Shown in pieces: positions 24,381-31,839 of a DNA stretch of 43,550 nucleotides. Under the pieces are notes generated by a model. It saw nothing but the letters and a program-made list of their open reading frames with translations. It searched no databases and was not told the DNA's origin. This DNA comes from DASYXZ01 sp035934315 (GTDB taxonomy: Bacteria; Acidobacteriota; Terriglobia; UBA7540), in contig DASYXZ010000178.1 of NCBI GenBank assembly GCA_035934315.1, positions 1-43,550 on the forward strand, in the 5' to 3' direction. The position numbers and the translations under genes are program-made. Position 1 is the first letter of the stretch. Every line of letters starts with the position of its first letter.

Positions 24381-25085
24381 ATGCCGGACGCCGCCAAAGA
24401 TCGCATGACGATTCTTCGGAAGACGCCGCTTTTTGCCGAGCTGGCCGAGAACGAGCTTACTTCTATAAACCAACGCGTTGTCTCCAAGAGATTCAACGCT
24501 GGTGAAATGATTTTCTCGGAAGGTGATCCATGCCCCGGACTCTGGGTGATCGAATCGGGCCAGGTGAGGATTTTTAAGTCTGCCGCGAGTGGTCGGGAAC
24601 AGGTACTCGCCCTGGAGGGCCCGGGAAGTTCGGTGGCTGAGCTTCCGGTCTTCGACGGGGGAAATTATCCTGCCTCCGCCGCCGCCGTCGTGCATTCGAC
24701 CCTGCTCTTTGTGAGCAAAGAAGATTTTCGGCTCCTTTGCCTGAAACAGCCTGAAGTGGCATTGAAGGTGCTGCGCGTGGCCGGGCGGCGATTACGCCGG
24801 CTGGTGGGAATTATTGAAGAGCTTTCTTTCAGCACCGTACGGCATCGTCTGGTGTCCCTTTTGTTGCGCCTCGCCCGCCAGGCGGAGCGCACGCCGCGCG
24901 GTATTATTCAAGTCAACCTTCCAGCTAGTCAACAGGAACTTGCATCGCAAATCGGGACGGTGCGGGAGCTGATCTCTCGCGGTCTGAGCCGGCTGCAGGC
25001 CGGAGGAATGATTGAGATTGAAGGCCGCAAGATCACCATACTCGATTTGAAGGCGCTCGAAAAAGAATTGGAAGATTCCGATTAA
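24381..25085 (+). CDS. Crp/Fnr-family transcriptional regulator
   Basis: 234 residues. The N-terminal cyclic-nucleotide-binding-type beta-barrel (about 10-125, with GEMIFSEGDPCPGLWVIESGQVRI) leads through a long dimer helix to a winged helix. The recognition helix reads QIGTVRELISRGLSRLQAGG. It has Arg and Glu at the positions of CRP Arg180/Glu181 and Ser-Arg as in FNR, predicting TGTGA half-sites. Only two cysteines are present (in DPCP and LLCL) and there is no N-terminal cysteine cluster, so it is not an FNR Fe-S sensor. An NO- or heme-sensing role like DNR or HcpR is inferred from neighbours. It is the likely controller of the three palindromic promoters in this window. Confidence 0.88.
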   Translation: MPDAAKDRMTILRKTPLFAELAENELTSINQRVVSKRFNAGEMIFSEGDPCPGLWVIESGQVRIFKSAASGREQVLALEGPGSSVAELPVFDGGNYPASAAAVVHSTLLFVSKEDFRLLCLKQPEVALKVLRVAGRRLRRLVGIIEELSFSTVRHRLVSLLLRLARQAERTPRGIIQVNLPASQQELASQIGTVRELISRGLSRLQAGGMIEIEGRKITILDLKALEKELEDSD

Positions 25086-25128
25086 GTCCTGGCAGATGTA
25101 CCCCGCCATTTCGATCCTGCGTGCAGCG

Positions 25129-25143
25129 GCGGGTTTACCCCGC
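25129..25143. repeat. Second copy of the 15-base GC hairpin motif
   Basis: GCGGGTTTACCCCGC here is identical to 20479-20493. Both copies follow a gene end, here 44 bases after the regulator stop. A half copy (TACCCCGCCATT) lies just upstream at about 25099-25110. Confidence 0.5.
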
Positions 25144-25259
25144 TACAGCCCTACAAAATCCGCAATAGAAGATGGCGGGGAAAATTCACCTGTATCTGAT
25201 TCTCACGCCACCTGAATTCGAACTTATATCCCCATTGTTTACCATCCACTGGGCCGGAT

Positions 25260-25302
25260 TGTGACATAAGTCATAGCGGCCCAAGCACGATCTCTCTAAA
25301 TT
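25260..25302 (+). promoter_or_regulatory. Activator-type promoter of ric
   Basis: TGTGACATAAGTCATA (25260-25275) is one base off the perfect palindrome. The -10-like TAAATT (25297-25302) begins 29.5 bases from the site centre, so the site is at -41.5. The implied start of transcription is near 25309, 46 bases before the ric ATG. Confidence 0.65.
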
Positions 25303-25354
25303 GAAAAATGCAACGTGGATTAAATCTTCAGGGAAGAATAAAAGGGAGAGCGAA

Positions 25355-26080
25355 ATGATAGCAACAACAAATAAAACGGTGAAGGAACTGGCGGCGCAAA
25401 TGCCGGGGGCGGCGCGTGTCTTCGAAAATGTGGGAATAGACTACTGCTGCGGCGGGAATGTTCCGCTAAGCGAAGGCTGCGCCAAGGCGGGCGTGCGATT
25501 GGAGGAAGTGCTTGCTTCACTCGAAAAGGCACAGGCGGAGCCTGCCCCGGCGGGCAATTGGGCCGAAACTCCGCTGGCGGGGCTGGTGCGTCACATCGTT
25601 GAGACTCATCATGCTTTCACGGCCGCAGAAACGGTGCGGCTGGAGGCGCTCTTTGTGAAAGTTTGCGCCGCCCATGCACCACGGCATCCTGAGCTTCCCC
25701 AAATGCAAAAAACTTTCGGCGAAATGGCCAACGAGTTACGATTGCATATGATGAAGGAAGAAAACATCCTCTTTCCATACTTGTCGGCGATGGAGCGGGC
25801 GGTGCTCGAGAAAAAAGCTGTGCCGCGCGCCATGTTTGGCTCCGTGGAGAACCCCGTGCGGACCATGATGAAGGAGCACGATATCGCCGGCGAAGCTTTG
25901 CGCACGCTGCGCCAGGCCAGCCACGATTACACTACACCCCAGGACGCTTGCGTCAGCTACCGCGAGCTTTACAAATCACTGCAAGCGTTTGAGGCCGACC
26001 TGCACACGCACGTGCACCTTGAAAACAATATTCTTTTTCCGCGCGCTCTCGCTATGAAAGCGCACGCCGCTGCAGCCTGA
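25355..26080 (+). CDS. ric: Iron-sulfur cluster repair di-iron protein (Ric/ScdA/YtfE/DnrN)
   Basis: Repairs Fe-S clusters damaged by NO or oxidants. I start at the ATG at 25355 (241 residues) because AAGGGAGAG precedes it and the inferred transcript begins at about 25309, excluding the upstream start at 25301. The N-terminal ScdA_N/DUF542 domain contains Cys31-Cys32 in GIDYCCGGN. The hemerythrin-like HHE domain supplies iron ligands in IVETHHAF, LRLHMMKEENILF, KEHDIAGEAL and LHTHVHLENNILF, all present. The gene lies between the regulator and an NnrS-family gene. Confidence 0.94.
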   Translation: MIATTNKTVKELAAQMPGAARVFENVGIDYCCGGNVPLSEGCAKAGVRLEEVLASLEKAQAEPAPAGNWAETPLAGLVRHIVETHHAFTAAETVRLEALFVKVCAAHAPRHPELPQMQKTFGEMANELRLHMMKEENILFPYLSAMERAVLEKKAVPRAMFGSVENPVRTMMKEHDIAGEALRTLRQASHDYTTPQDACVSYRELYKSLQAFEADLHTHVHLENNILFPRALAMKAHAAAA

Positions 26081-26161
26081 GGAGCACCAACCTTTGGGCC
26101 GGCAGGCGGCGACGAAAACGATATGCCGGCCTTAAAGTCGACTTCGCAACGAGGAGAAGCC

Positions 26162-27541
26162 ATGGAAACTCCGCTCCAAATAAGCGCCGCTCCTGCCGCA
26201 ACTGAGTCCCCGGATCCTCTTTCCCATTTAGAGGTTTTCGAATTGGCTCGAGCGCGAGAGGCCGCTCTTTCGGCTCTGCTGATCGCGTACATCTCAACAG
26301 GGCTCGCGTTCATGTTGCTGCCGGGTACTTTTCTTGGGGTGTGGAATCTCCTGCAGATTAGCGGACGCGAGAGTTTGGCGTCCATTTCACCGGCGTGGTT
26401 GCAGGCGCACGGACACGCGCAGGTGTTCGGCTGGATTGGCAGTTTCATTATGGGCATTGGTTTCTATTCGGTACCCAAATTGCGCGGAACGGCGAAGGCA
26501 GTTTTCGCCGCGGCGTGGGCGGCATGGGCGATGTGGACCATCGGGGTGGCGCTCCGCTGGACCGCCAATATCTACGGATGGCATTGGCGGGTTATGCTTC
26601 CGCTTTCGGCCGGACTCGAATTGGCCGCCTTCTTGATTTTCTTTTATACGGTTTCGCAACATCGGCCCCAGGGCGCCGGCAAAAACCGTTTGGAGCCCTG
26701 GGTCTGGGTGGTGATGAGCGCGAGCACAGGTCTGTTGCTCGCGCTCGTGGTGAATCTGGCGGGATGTTTGGAGGTTTCGCTGCACGGCGCCGACCCTGCT
26801 TTTTCCCATGTCTTTGACCAACGGTATCTGGTGCTGATGGCTTGGGGGTTTCTGGTGCCGTTTGTTTGGGGTTTCAGCGCCAAGTGGATGCCGGTATTCC
26901 TCGGCCTGGAACCGATGTACCCCTGGGTGCTCTTGAGTGCACTGGCATTAAACTTCGCGGGCATCGCCCTGACGTTCGCGGGATGGGGCGGCATCGCCAC
27001 CCGGGTTTTTGTCGCGGGCACGGTGCTGGCGATTTGGGCACTGCGGATTTTTGAGCCGTCGCGCAAGGAAGCGAAAACGCGCGGCGTCCACCCAAGTTTC
27101 CCTTTTTTCATTCGCATGGCCTACGGTTGGCTGCTGGTGGCGGCGCTGCTCGGAGTGGCGGCGGCGCGCTGGGACTCCTCCGGCGGGATTTGGGGCGCCT
27201 CCCGGCACGCGCTGACGGTGGGATTTATCGCGGTGATGGTGATGAGTGTTGGCCAGCGCATCCTGCCCGCCTTTGCGGCAATGCGGTTGCTTTGGAGCAC
27301 GCGGCTGATGTTCGCCGCGCTCGCGTTTCTCACTGTGGGGTGCGCCCTGCGCGTTTCCTGCGAAGTTCTCGCCTACCAGGGTTACGCCGATTGGGCATGG
27401 TCCGTGTTGCCCGCCTCGGCGATTCTGGAGCTTATCGGAATCACGGCATTTGCGGCAAACATTTTTGGCACATTCCTATTTGAGCCGAGCCACGTGCAGA
27501 AACAGGCGCTGGTGGTGGGCATATCCCAAGGAATGTCATAG
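26162..27541 (+). CDS. nnrS: NnrS-family heme/copper-type membrane protein
   Basis: 459 residues from the ATG at 26162, preceded by GAGGAGA; an ATG 13 codons earlier lacks a site. About 12 hydrophobic helices are evident. The signature HGHAQVFGWIGSFIMGIGFYSVPKL and the later SRHALTVGFIAVMVMSVGQRILPAF match NnrS, an integral membrane protein linked to protection against NO in denitrifiers and pathogens. It starts 81 bases after ric and probably forms one transcript with it. The precise chemistry of NnrS is not established. Confidence 0.85.
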   Translation: METPLQISAAPAATESPDPLSHLEVFELARAREAALSALLIAYISTGLAFMLLPGTFLGVWNLLQISGRESLASISPAWLQAHGHAQVFGWIGSFIMGIGFYSVPKLRGTAKAVFAAAWAAWAMWTIGVALRWTANIYGWHWRVMLPLSAGLELAAFLIFFYTVSQHRPQGAGKNRLEPWVWVVMSASTGLLLALVVNLAGCLEVSLHGADPAFSHVFDQRYLVLMAWGFLVPFVWGFSAKWMPVFLGLEPMYPWVLLSALALNFAGIALTFAGWGGIATRVFVAGTVLAIWALRIFEPSRKEAKTRGVHPSFPFFIRMAYGWLLVAALLGVAAARWDSSGGIWGASRHALTVGFIAVMVMSVGQRILPAFAAMRLLWSTRLMFAALAFLTVGCALRVSCEVLAYQGYADWAWSVLPASAILELIGITAFAANIFGTFLFEPSHVQKQALVVGISQGMS

Positions 27542-27709
27542 CGGCTGTTTCGAGGAGTTGCAAGTACCGGTCTTGTGTTCGGCAGGTTTGACCTTCGTTT
27601 TGGGAATGTCCCGTCGTTGGGTTCTCCAGATGCATTTGGAAGCAAAAACTTGAATCAAATTGTCAATGTAAATCACCTAAATTAGCGTGCAAGTCTAAAG
27701 AGGTGGCAG

Positions 27710-30001
27710 ATGCAAGGCGCAAGGCGCGAGTTGTTGGTTTCCAGGGCTTGGTTTCAAGCGTCAATCATGGTATTGATGTGCGGCTTCTTCGTAATGGGAT
27801 TGTTGGCTTACAGGACCTATACCGGGGAGCCGCCAATACCAGCCAAAGTCGTTGGGGCGGATGGTTCGGTTCTCTTTACCGGAGACGAAGTCACTCGCGG
27901 GCAAGAGGTTTTCCTGCGCAACGGTTTGATGGAATATGGTTCGATCTTTGGCCACGGCGCTTATCTTGGCCCTGATTACACAGCCGATTACCTGCATCGC
28001 GCGGCGCTGATTGCGATTGATCAATACGCGGGCGCCGGGTCCGACCGGGCGAAGACGCAAACGATCGAGGATTTTAAAACCAACCGATATAACAACAATA
28101 CTCAAACGCTCACATATAGCCCTGCTCAGGCCGTGGCGTTCAACGATCTCACACGCTATTATGGCGAAGTCTTCGGCGAGCCGAGCACCAAGTTTGGTCT
28201 CCGCCCCAAGGCCATCAGTGACCCCGAAGAGATTCACCAATTGACGGCTTTCTTCAGTTGGTCCGCATGGGCGGCTTCTGCGTTGCGACCGGGACTCGGG
28301 TATTCCTACACCAACAACTGGCCTCCCGAGCCGCTGGTTGACAACCATGCCACAGCGGATACAGTCGTTTGGAGCGTGCTGTCCCTGGTCGCTCTGTTAG
28401 GCGGTATTGGACTGCTGCTGGCGGCCTTCGGCAGATGGAATTTCCTCGGCTGGCACGGACGCGAGCAAAATGCCATTTCTTTTCGCCCTCCTCGAGACGT
28501 AGTGCTCACGCCTGCGCAACGGGCATGCGCATGGTTTTTCTTTGTGATGGCCCTGTTGTTCCTGCTCCAAACCCTTACGGGCGGCGCTACCCAGCACTAC
28601 CGGGCCGAGTTATCAAATTTCTTTGGCATCGACCTGGGTAGCATCCTGCCATTTAATATCGCCCGGACGTGGCACGTCCAGCTCGCGATCTTCTGGGTGG
28701 CAACATCCTTCCTCGCAGCCGGTATTTTCCTCACACCGATGATCACCGGGCGCGAGCCTCGAGGCCAGCACTGGCTTGCCTTTGGGCTCCTCGGAGCGTT
28801 GGCCGTCGTGGTGTTTGGCAGCCTGGCGGGAGAGTTCGCCGGAATTCATGGCTGGATGCGACAATCCTGGGAATGGTTTGGCGCTCAGGGATTCGAGTAT
28901 TTGGACTTGGGTCGTTTCTGGCAGATTCTGCTGACCGTGGGCCTGGTTTTTTGGGCTGTGATTCTCTTCCGTGGTTTGCGAGGAAAGCTGAGCCAGGATC
29001 ACATGGGCAACATGCCGTGGTTGTTCTTCTTCGCCGCGCTGTCAATTCCGGCATTCTATGCGGTTGGATTGCTGGCCCGGCCCGCCTCGCACTTTACCAC
29101 CACCGACTTCTGGCGATTCTGGGTCGTACATCTTTGGGTTGAGGACTTTTTGGAGCTGTTTACCACGGTGATGGTGGCCTATATCTTCGTCTTGATGGGC
29201 GTGGTGCGTGAGCGCGTCGCGCTCACCATGATTTATCTCGATCTCCTGCTTTATTCGGCGGGCGGCATCATTGGCACCATGCATCACCTGTATTTTTCGG
29301 GTGAGCCGTCAGTGCACATGGCTCTCGGCGCCTTCTTTTCCGCTGCCGAGGTTATTCCTCTCACTCTGCTTACGCTCGAGGCCTGGAGTTTTGTCCAACT
29401 CGGGACCCATCAGGGCGCGCGCTCGCGCACACCTTTCCCGCATTTTTGGGCGGTGATGTTTCTCGCCTCCGTGGGGTTCTGGAACTTCCTCGGCGCCGGG
29501 ATTTTCGGCTTCTTGATCAACCTGCCGATCATTTCCTATTACGAGATCGGCACGGCGCTCACCGCCAACCACGGCCACGCGGCGATGATGGGTGTTTACG
29601 GAATGCTGGCGGTCGGCCTCGCGCTTTTCTGCCTGCGGTATATGATCCCGGAGGAGCGCTGGTCAGATCGGGCCGCTAAAATCAGCTTTTGGTCGTTGAA
29701 TCTGGGGCTCCTCTGGATGGTGTTTGCCACGCTGTTCCCCTTGGGAATCCTGCAACTCTATCACTCCGTCAGCTATGGTTACTTCGACGCCAGGACACTC
29801 GAGTTCGTCACCGGCCGCACCAATGACTTGCTGGAATGGTTGAGATTGCCCGGAGATACGGTTTTTATCGTCGGCGGAGTGTTGCCGATTCTCTACTTAA
29901 GCTGGCTCGGCATTCGCACCATGGTTCCGCGTGTGGCGGCAGAAGACGAACGTGAAATTCTATTCAGCGAGGTGGTGGAAATTAACGAGGCGCCGAAATG
30001 A
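27710..30001 (+). CDS. norZ: Quinol-dependent nitric oxide reductase (qNOR)
   Basis: Reduces 2 NO to N2O with quinol electrons at the inner membrane. The 763 residues include an N-terminal transmembrane helix (about 15-34) and a cytochrome-c-like periplasmic domain without a CXXCH motif (RGQEVFLRNGLMEYGSIFGHGAYLGPD), which defines qNOR against cytochrome-dependent NorBC. The 12-helix heme-copper-oxidase-like catalytic domain follows. Candidate heme and FeB histidines are in TWHVQLAIFW (about 321), MHHLYFSGEPS (about 523) and ANHGHAAMMGVYG (about 620). AGAGGTGG precedes the ATG. The stop overlaps the next ATG by 4 bases, so the following membrane protein is translationally coupled. Confidence 0.95.
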   Translation: MQGARRELLVSRAWFQASIMVLMCGFFVMGLLAYRTYTGEPPIPAKVVGADGSVLFTGDEVTRGQEVFLRNGLMEYGSIFGHGAYLGPDYTADYLHRAALIAIDQYAGAGSDRAKTQTIEDFKTNRYNNNTQTLTYSPAQAVAFNDLTRYYGEVFGEPSTKFGLRPKAISDPEEIHQLTAFFSWSAWAASALRPGLGYSYTNNWPPEPLVDNHATADTVVWSVLSLVALLGGIGLLLAAFGRWNFLGWHGREQNAISFRPPRDVVLTPAQRACAWFFFVMALLFLLQTLTGGATQHYRAELSNFFGIDLGSILPFNIARTWHVQLAIFWVATSFLAAGIFLTPMITGREPRGQHWLAFGLLGALAVVVFGSLAGEFAGIHGWMRQSWEWFGAQGFEYLDLGRFWQILLTVGLVFWAVILFRGLRGKLSQDHMGNMPWLFFFAALSIPAFYAVGLLARPASHFTTTDFWRFWVVHLWVEDFLELFTTVMVAYIFVLMGVVRERVALTMIYLDLLLYSAGGIIGTMHHLYFSGEPSVHMALGAFFSAAEVIPLTLLTLEAWSFVQLGTHQGARSRTPFPHFWAVMFLASVGFWNFLGAGIFGFLINLPIISYYEIGTALTANHGHAAMMGVYGMLAVGLALFCLRYMIPEERWSDRAAKISFWSLNLGLLWMVFATLFPLGILQLYHSVSYGYFDARTLEFVTGRTNDLLEWLRLPGDTVFIVGGVLPILYLSWLGIRTMVPRVAAEDEREILFSEVVEINEAPK

Positions 30002-30552
30002 TTCGGACGATTCCCATCGAGGTGCTGCTGGCTGCGGGCTATGCGGTCTTCCTGGTCGTCGTAGCCATGGCGCTCGAACGGCTGGCACGCCACTCGCACC
30101 AACGCTCTGAACAATTTCAGGTTGCCGGGTTCAGATACGATGAGGAGCCCGATCATTGGGAATGTCCCACCGGCCATCATCTGAAGCGCAAGGAGATTGA
30201 CCGCCACCAGCGAGTGGTGCGCTACCAGGCTCCATCGCATATTTGCAACAAATGCTCCTTCAAGGTGAATTGCACCGATTCGGACACCGGCAGGGAGATT
30301 GAGCGCCACCTCGATTCATGGGTTGAATCAGAGCTTCAACGTTTTCATCGCGGGATTTCCCTGGCGTTGATGTTTTTGGCCGTGCTGATTCTTGTGATTG
30401 AAATGTTTCGCCACAACCGGCTTGAGGAATTACTCCTGCTCGCTGTTATTCTTGCACCGATAGGAGCCTTGGGTTCGCACCTGGCCAAGGGTTATTTCGC
30501 GGACCAGACATCCGGAATGAGCCCTACGCTGGGCGGACCTCACGAGAGTTGA
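29998..30552 (+). CDS. Membrane protein with transposase-type cysteine domain, coupled to norZ
   Basis: 184 residues starting in an ATGA overlap with norZ. TM1 (about 7-26), TM2 (about 120-137) and TM3 (about 143-160) surround a soluble domain at 45-118. That domain reads FRYDEEPDHWECPTGHHL, then Tyr76-x-Ala78, Cys83-x2-Cys86-x5-Cys92-Thr, GREIERH. The order of F-x-Y-D, CPxG, Y-x-A, CxxC(5)CT and GR-x-I-x-RH is, from memory, that of the C-terminal cysteine region of IS1182-type DDE transposases (PF13751). No DDE catalytic residues are present. It is therefore a membrane protein with a probable four-cysteine metal site (Cys56, 83, 86, 92). Function unknown; tight coupling suggests a qNOR accessory role. 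Confidence 0.75.
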   Translation: MIRTIPIEVLLAAGYAVFLVVVAMALERLARHSHQRSEQFQVAGFRYDEEPDHWECPTGHHLKRKEIDRHQRVVRYQAPSHICNKCSFKVNCTDSDTGREIERHLDSWVESELQRFHRGISLALMFLAVLILVIEMFRHNRLEELLLLAVILAPIGALGSHLAKGYFADQTSGMSPTLGGPHES

Positions 30553-30609
30553 GACCGCGGCTGGGAGGAAAACCGACTATTGTAATTATGTGTGACAAGG
30601 AGGAACAAT

Positions 30610-31035
30610 ATGCGGAGGGCTGCAACTAAGAAAAAGCGTTCACCAAAAAAGTTAACCCCCCAGCGGGCGAGCCACCCTGTGCCCGGTCTCATTGGATCTA
30701 TACTTCAATTCGACTTGGCAATGGAAACAGACCAACTGCGACGCGAAGACGCGTGGAACACCACGTCGCGCAATGCGAAGACCCTCGTAAAATATGCAGA
30801 TCTTCGTATTGTGCTCATTGCAATGATGGCGGGAACACAAATGGAGGGCCACAAAGCCGACGGAAGTATTTCGATTCAGGGCCTTACCGGGAATCTGCGA
30901 CTTCACCTGGCTGACCAAACCGTGGAACTCCCCGCCGGACGTCTTCTTACTCTTGAACGCGGTCTACTCCATGACGTCAAAGCAATGGAAGACAGCTCCT
31001 TTTTGCTTACGATTTCATGGCCGAGAGGTGCGTAA
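30610..31035 (+). CDS. Small cupin-like protein
   Basis: 141 residues from the ATG at 30610, with a strong AAGGAGG 6 bases before it; a GTG upstream overlaps the ribosome site and is rejected. The N-terminus is very basic (MRRAATKKKRSPKKL). Residues about 65-140 look like a single cupin barrel: ADLRIVLIAMMAGTQMEGHKADGSI and VELPAGRLLTLERGLLHDVKA. Most of the usual metal-binding His/Glu set is missing, with only a few histidines (EGH, LLHD). It lies between the norZ operon and a hemerythrin gene. Function unknown. Confidence 0.6.
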   Translation: MRRAATKKKRSPKKLTPQRASHPVPGLIGSILQFDLAMETDQLRREDAWNTTSRNAKTLVKYADLRIVLIAMMAGTQMEGHKADGSISIQGLTGNLRLHLADQTVELPAGRLLTLERGLLHDVKAMEDSSFLLTISWPRGA

Positions 31036-31211
31036 CGATTCCAATTCCTGGCAAGAATATGGGCAACATCGCGGTTTCACGCGGTTCGCTCAAAAGACGT
31101 CATGAAGTCAGATACCTGTGCGCATACATTTCTAGAGTTGACGAATGGGTATGCGCTCGGAGCCGATAGAAGGCAGGGAAGGAAATTCCAACTGAGTTAT
31201 TGGACACGAAC

Positions 31212-31700
31212 ATGAACTTCCCCGCCACCGACCGACTCCGCTCTGAACATCGCGCCATGGAACACCTGCTCGAGGGCTTCGAAAGCAATTTGAGCAATCC
31301 GCAGGGGGAAGGCCTGCTCGCGCTGGCCAGGACGTTTGCAGAAATCCAGAGACACTTGGCCACCCATTTCATCGAAGAGGAAGAGGTTTTTTACCCTGCC
31401 CTGGAACCCGAGCTCGCAGCGGCCGACCCGACATTCGCCAAACTCAAAGACGATCATTCGAATGTTCGGGAGACGTCTGCGGCTATTCAGGCGGTTCTGG
31501 ACCAGGCGCCTCCCGGCTCGGATCTTTCGCTCTCCCGGCGTGCCGAATTGTCCTCACTCGGTTGGGAGTTATGGAATCAAATCCACCATCATATCGAGGA
31601 AGAAGAACAAGGATTGTTGGCATTTGCCGATCAGACTTTGGATGGCGATGCCCAAACCCGCCTGGCGGCGGAAATGGGGGACAGAAGAGGCCCCGAATAG
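31212..31700 (+). CDS. Hemerythrin HHE-domain protein
   Basis: About 162 residues. I use the ATG at 31212; a TTG four codons upstream is possible and neither has a good ribosome site. The HHE pattern is present: RSEHRAMEHLL, LATHFIEEEEVFYPAL, LKDDHSNVRE and WNQIHHHIEEEEQGLLAF. This is the non-heme di-iron helical bundle that binds O2, NO or acts in iron handling. Its position beside the NO genes suggests oxygen/NO sensing or storage. It is convergent with the ThDP enzyme gene. Confidence 0.85.
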   Translation: MNFPATDRLRSEHRAMEHLLEGFESNLSNPQGEGLLALARTFAEIQRHLATHFIEEEEVFYPALEPELAAADPTFAKLKDDHSNVRETSAAIQAVLDQAPPGSDLSLSRRAELSSLGWELWNQIHHHIEEEEQGLLAFADQTLDGDAQTRLAAEMGDRRGPE

Positions 31701-31839
31701 TGACAGCGGTGCTTCAGCTACCGAACGGGTAACGCACCAGACCAGACGGCGAATCGAGCGCCCGGCGTTCGGAGGGCTGACCATGGAGCGGGCGAATTGA
31801 ACGTTTGGCGCGAGACCGCAGGCGGTGGGATGGTTTAGG

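Noticed and set aside
24256..24381. Auto-activation of the regulator through the same palindrome
   Set aside because: The site centre is about 115 bases upstream of the inferred regulator start, too far for a class I or II position; it fits rsam1 only.
27640..27709. Fnr-like TTGAA...TTGTCAA sequence before norZ
   Set aside because: The half-sites are not spaced as an Fnr or Crp palindrome, and a TTGTCA/TAGCGT promoter there is weak. I found no good match to the 16-base site.
29998..30552. Remnant of an insertion sequence
   Set aside because: No DDE triad, inverted ends or target duplication is visible. The frame is intact, has transmembrane helices and overlaps norZ, so it is a functional gene and not IS debris.
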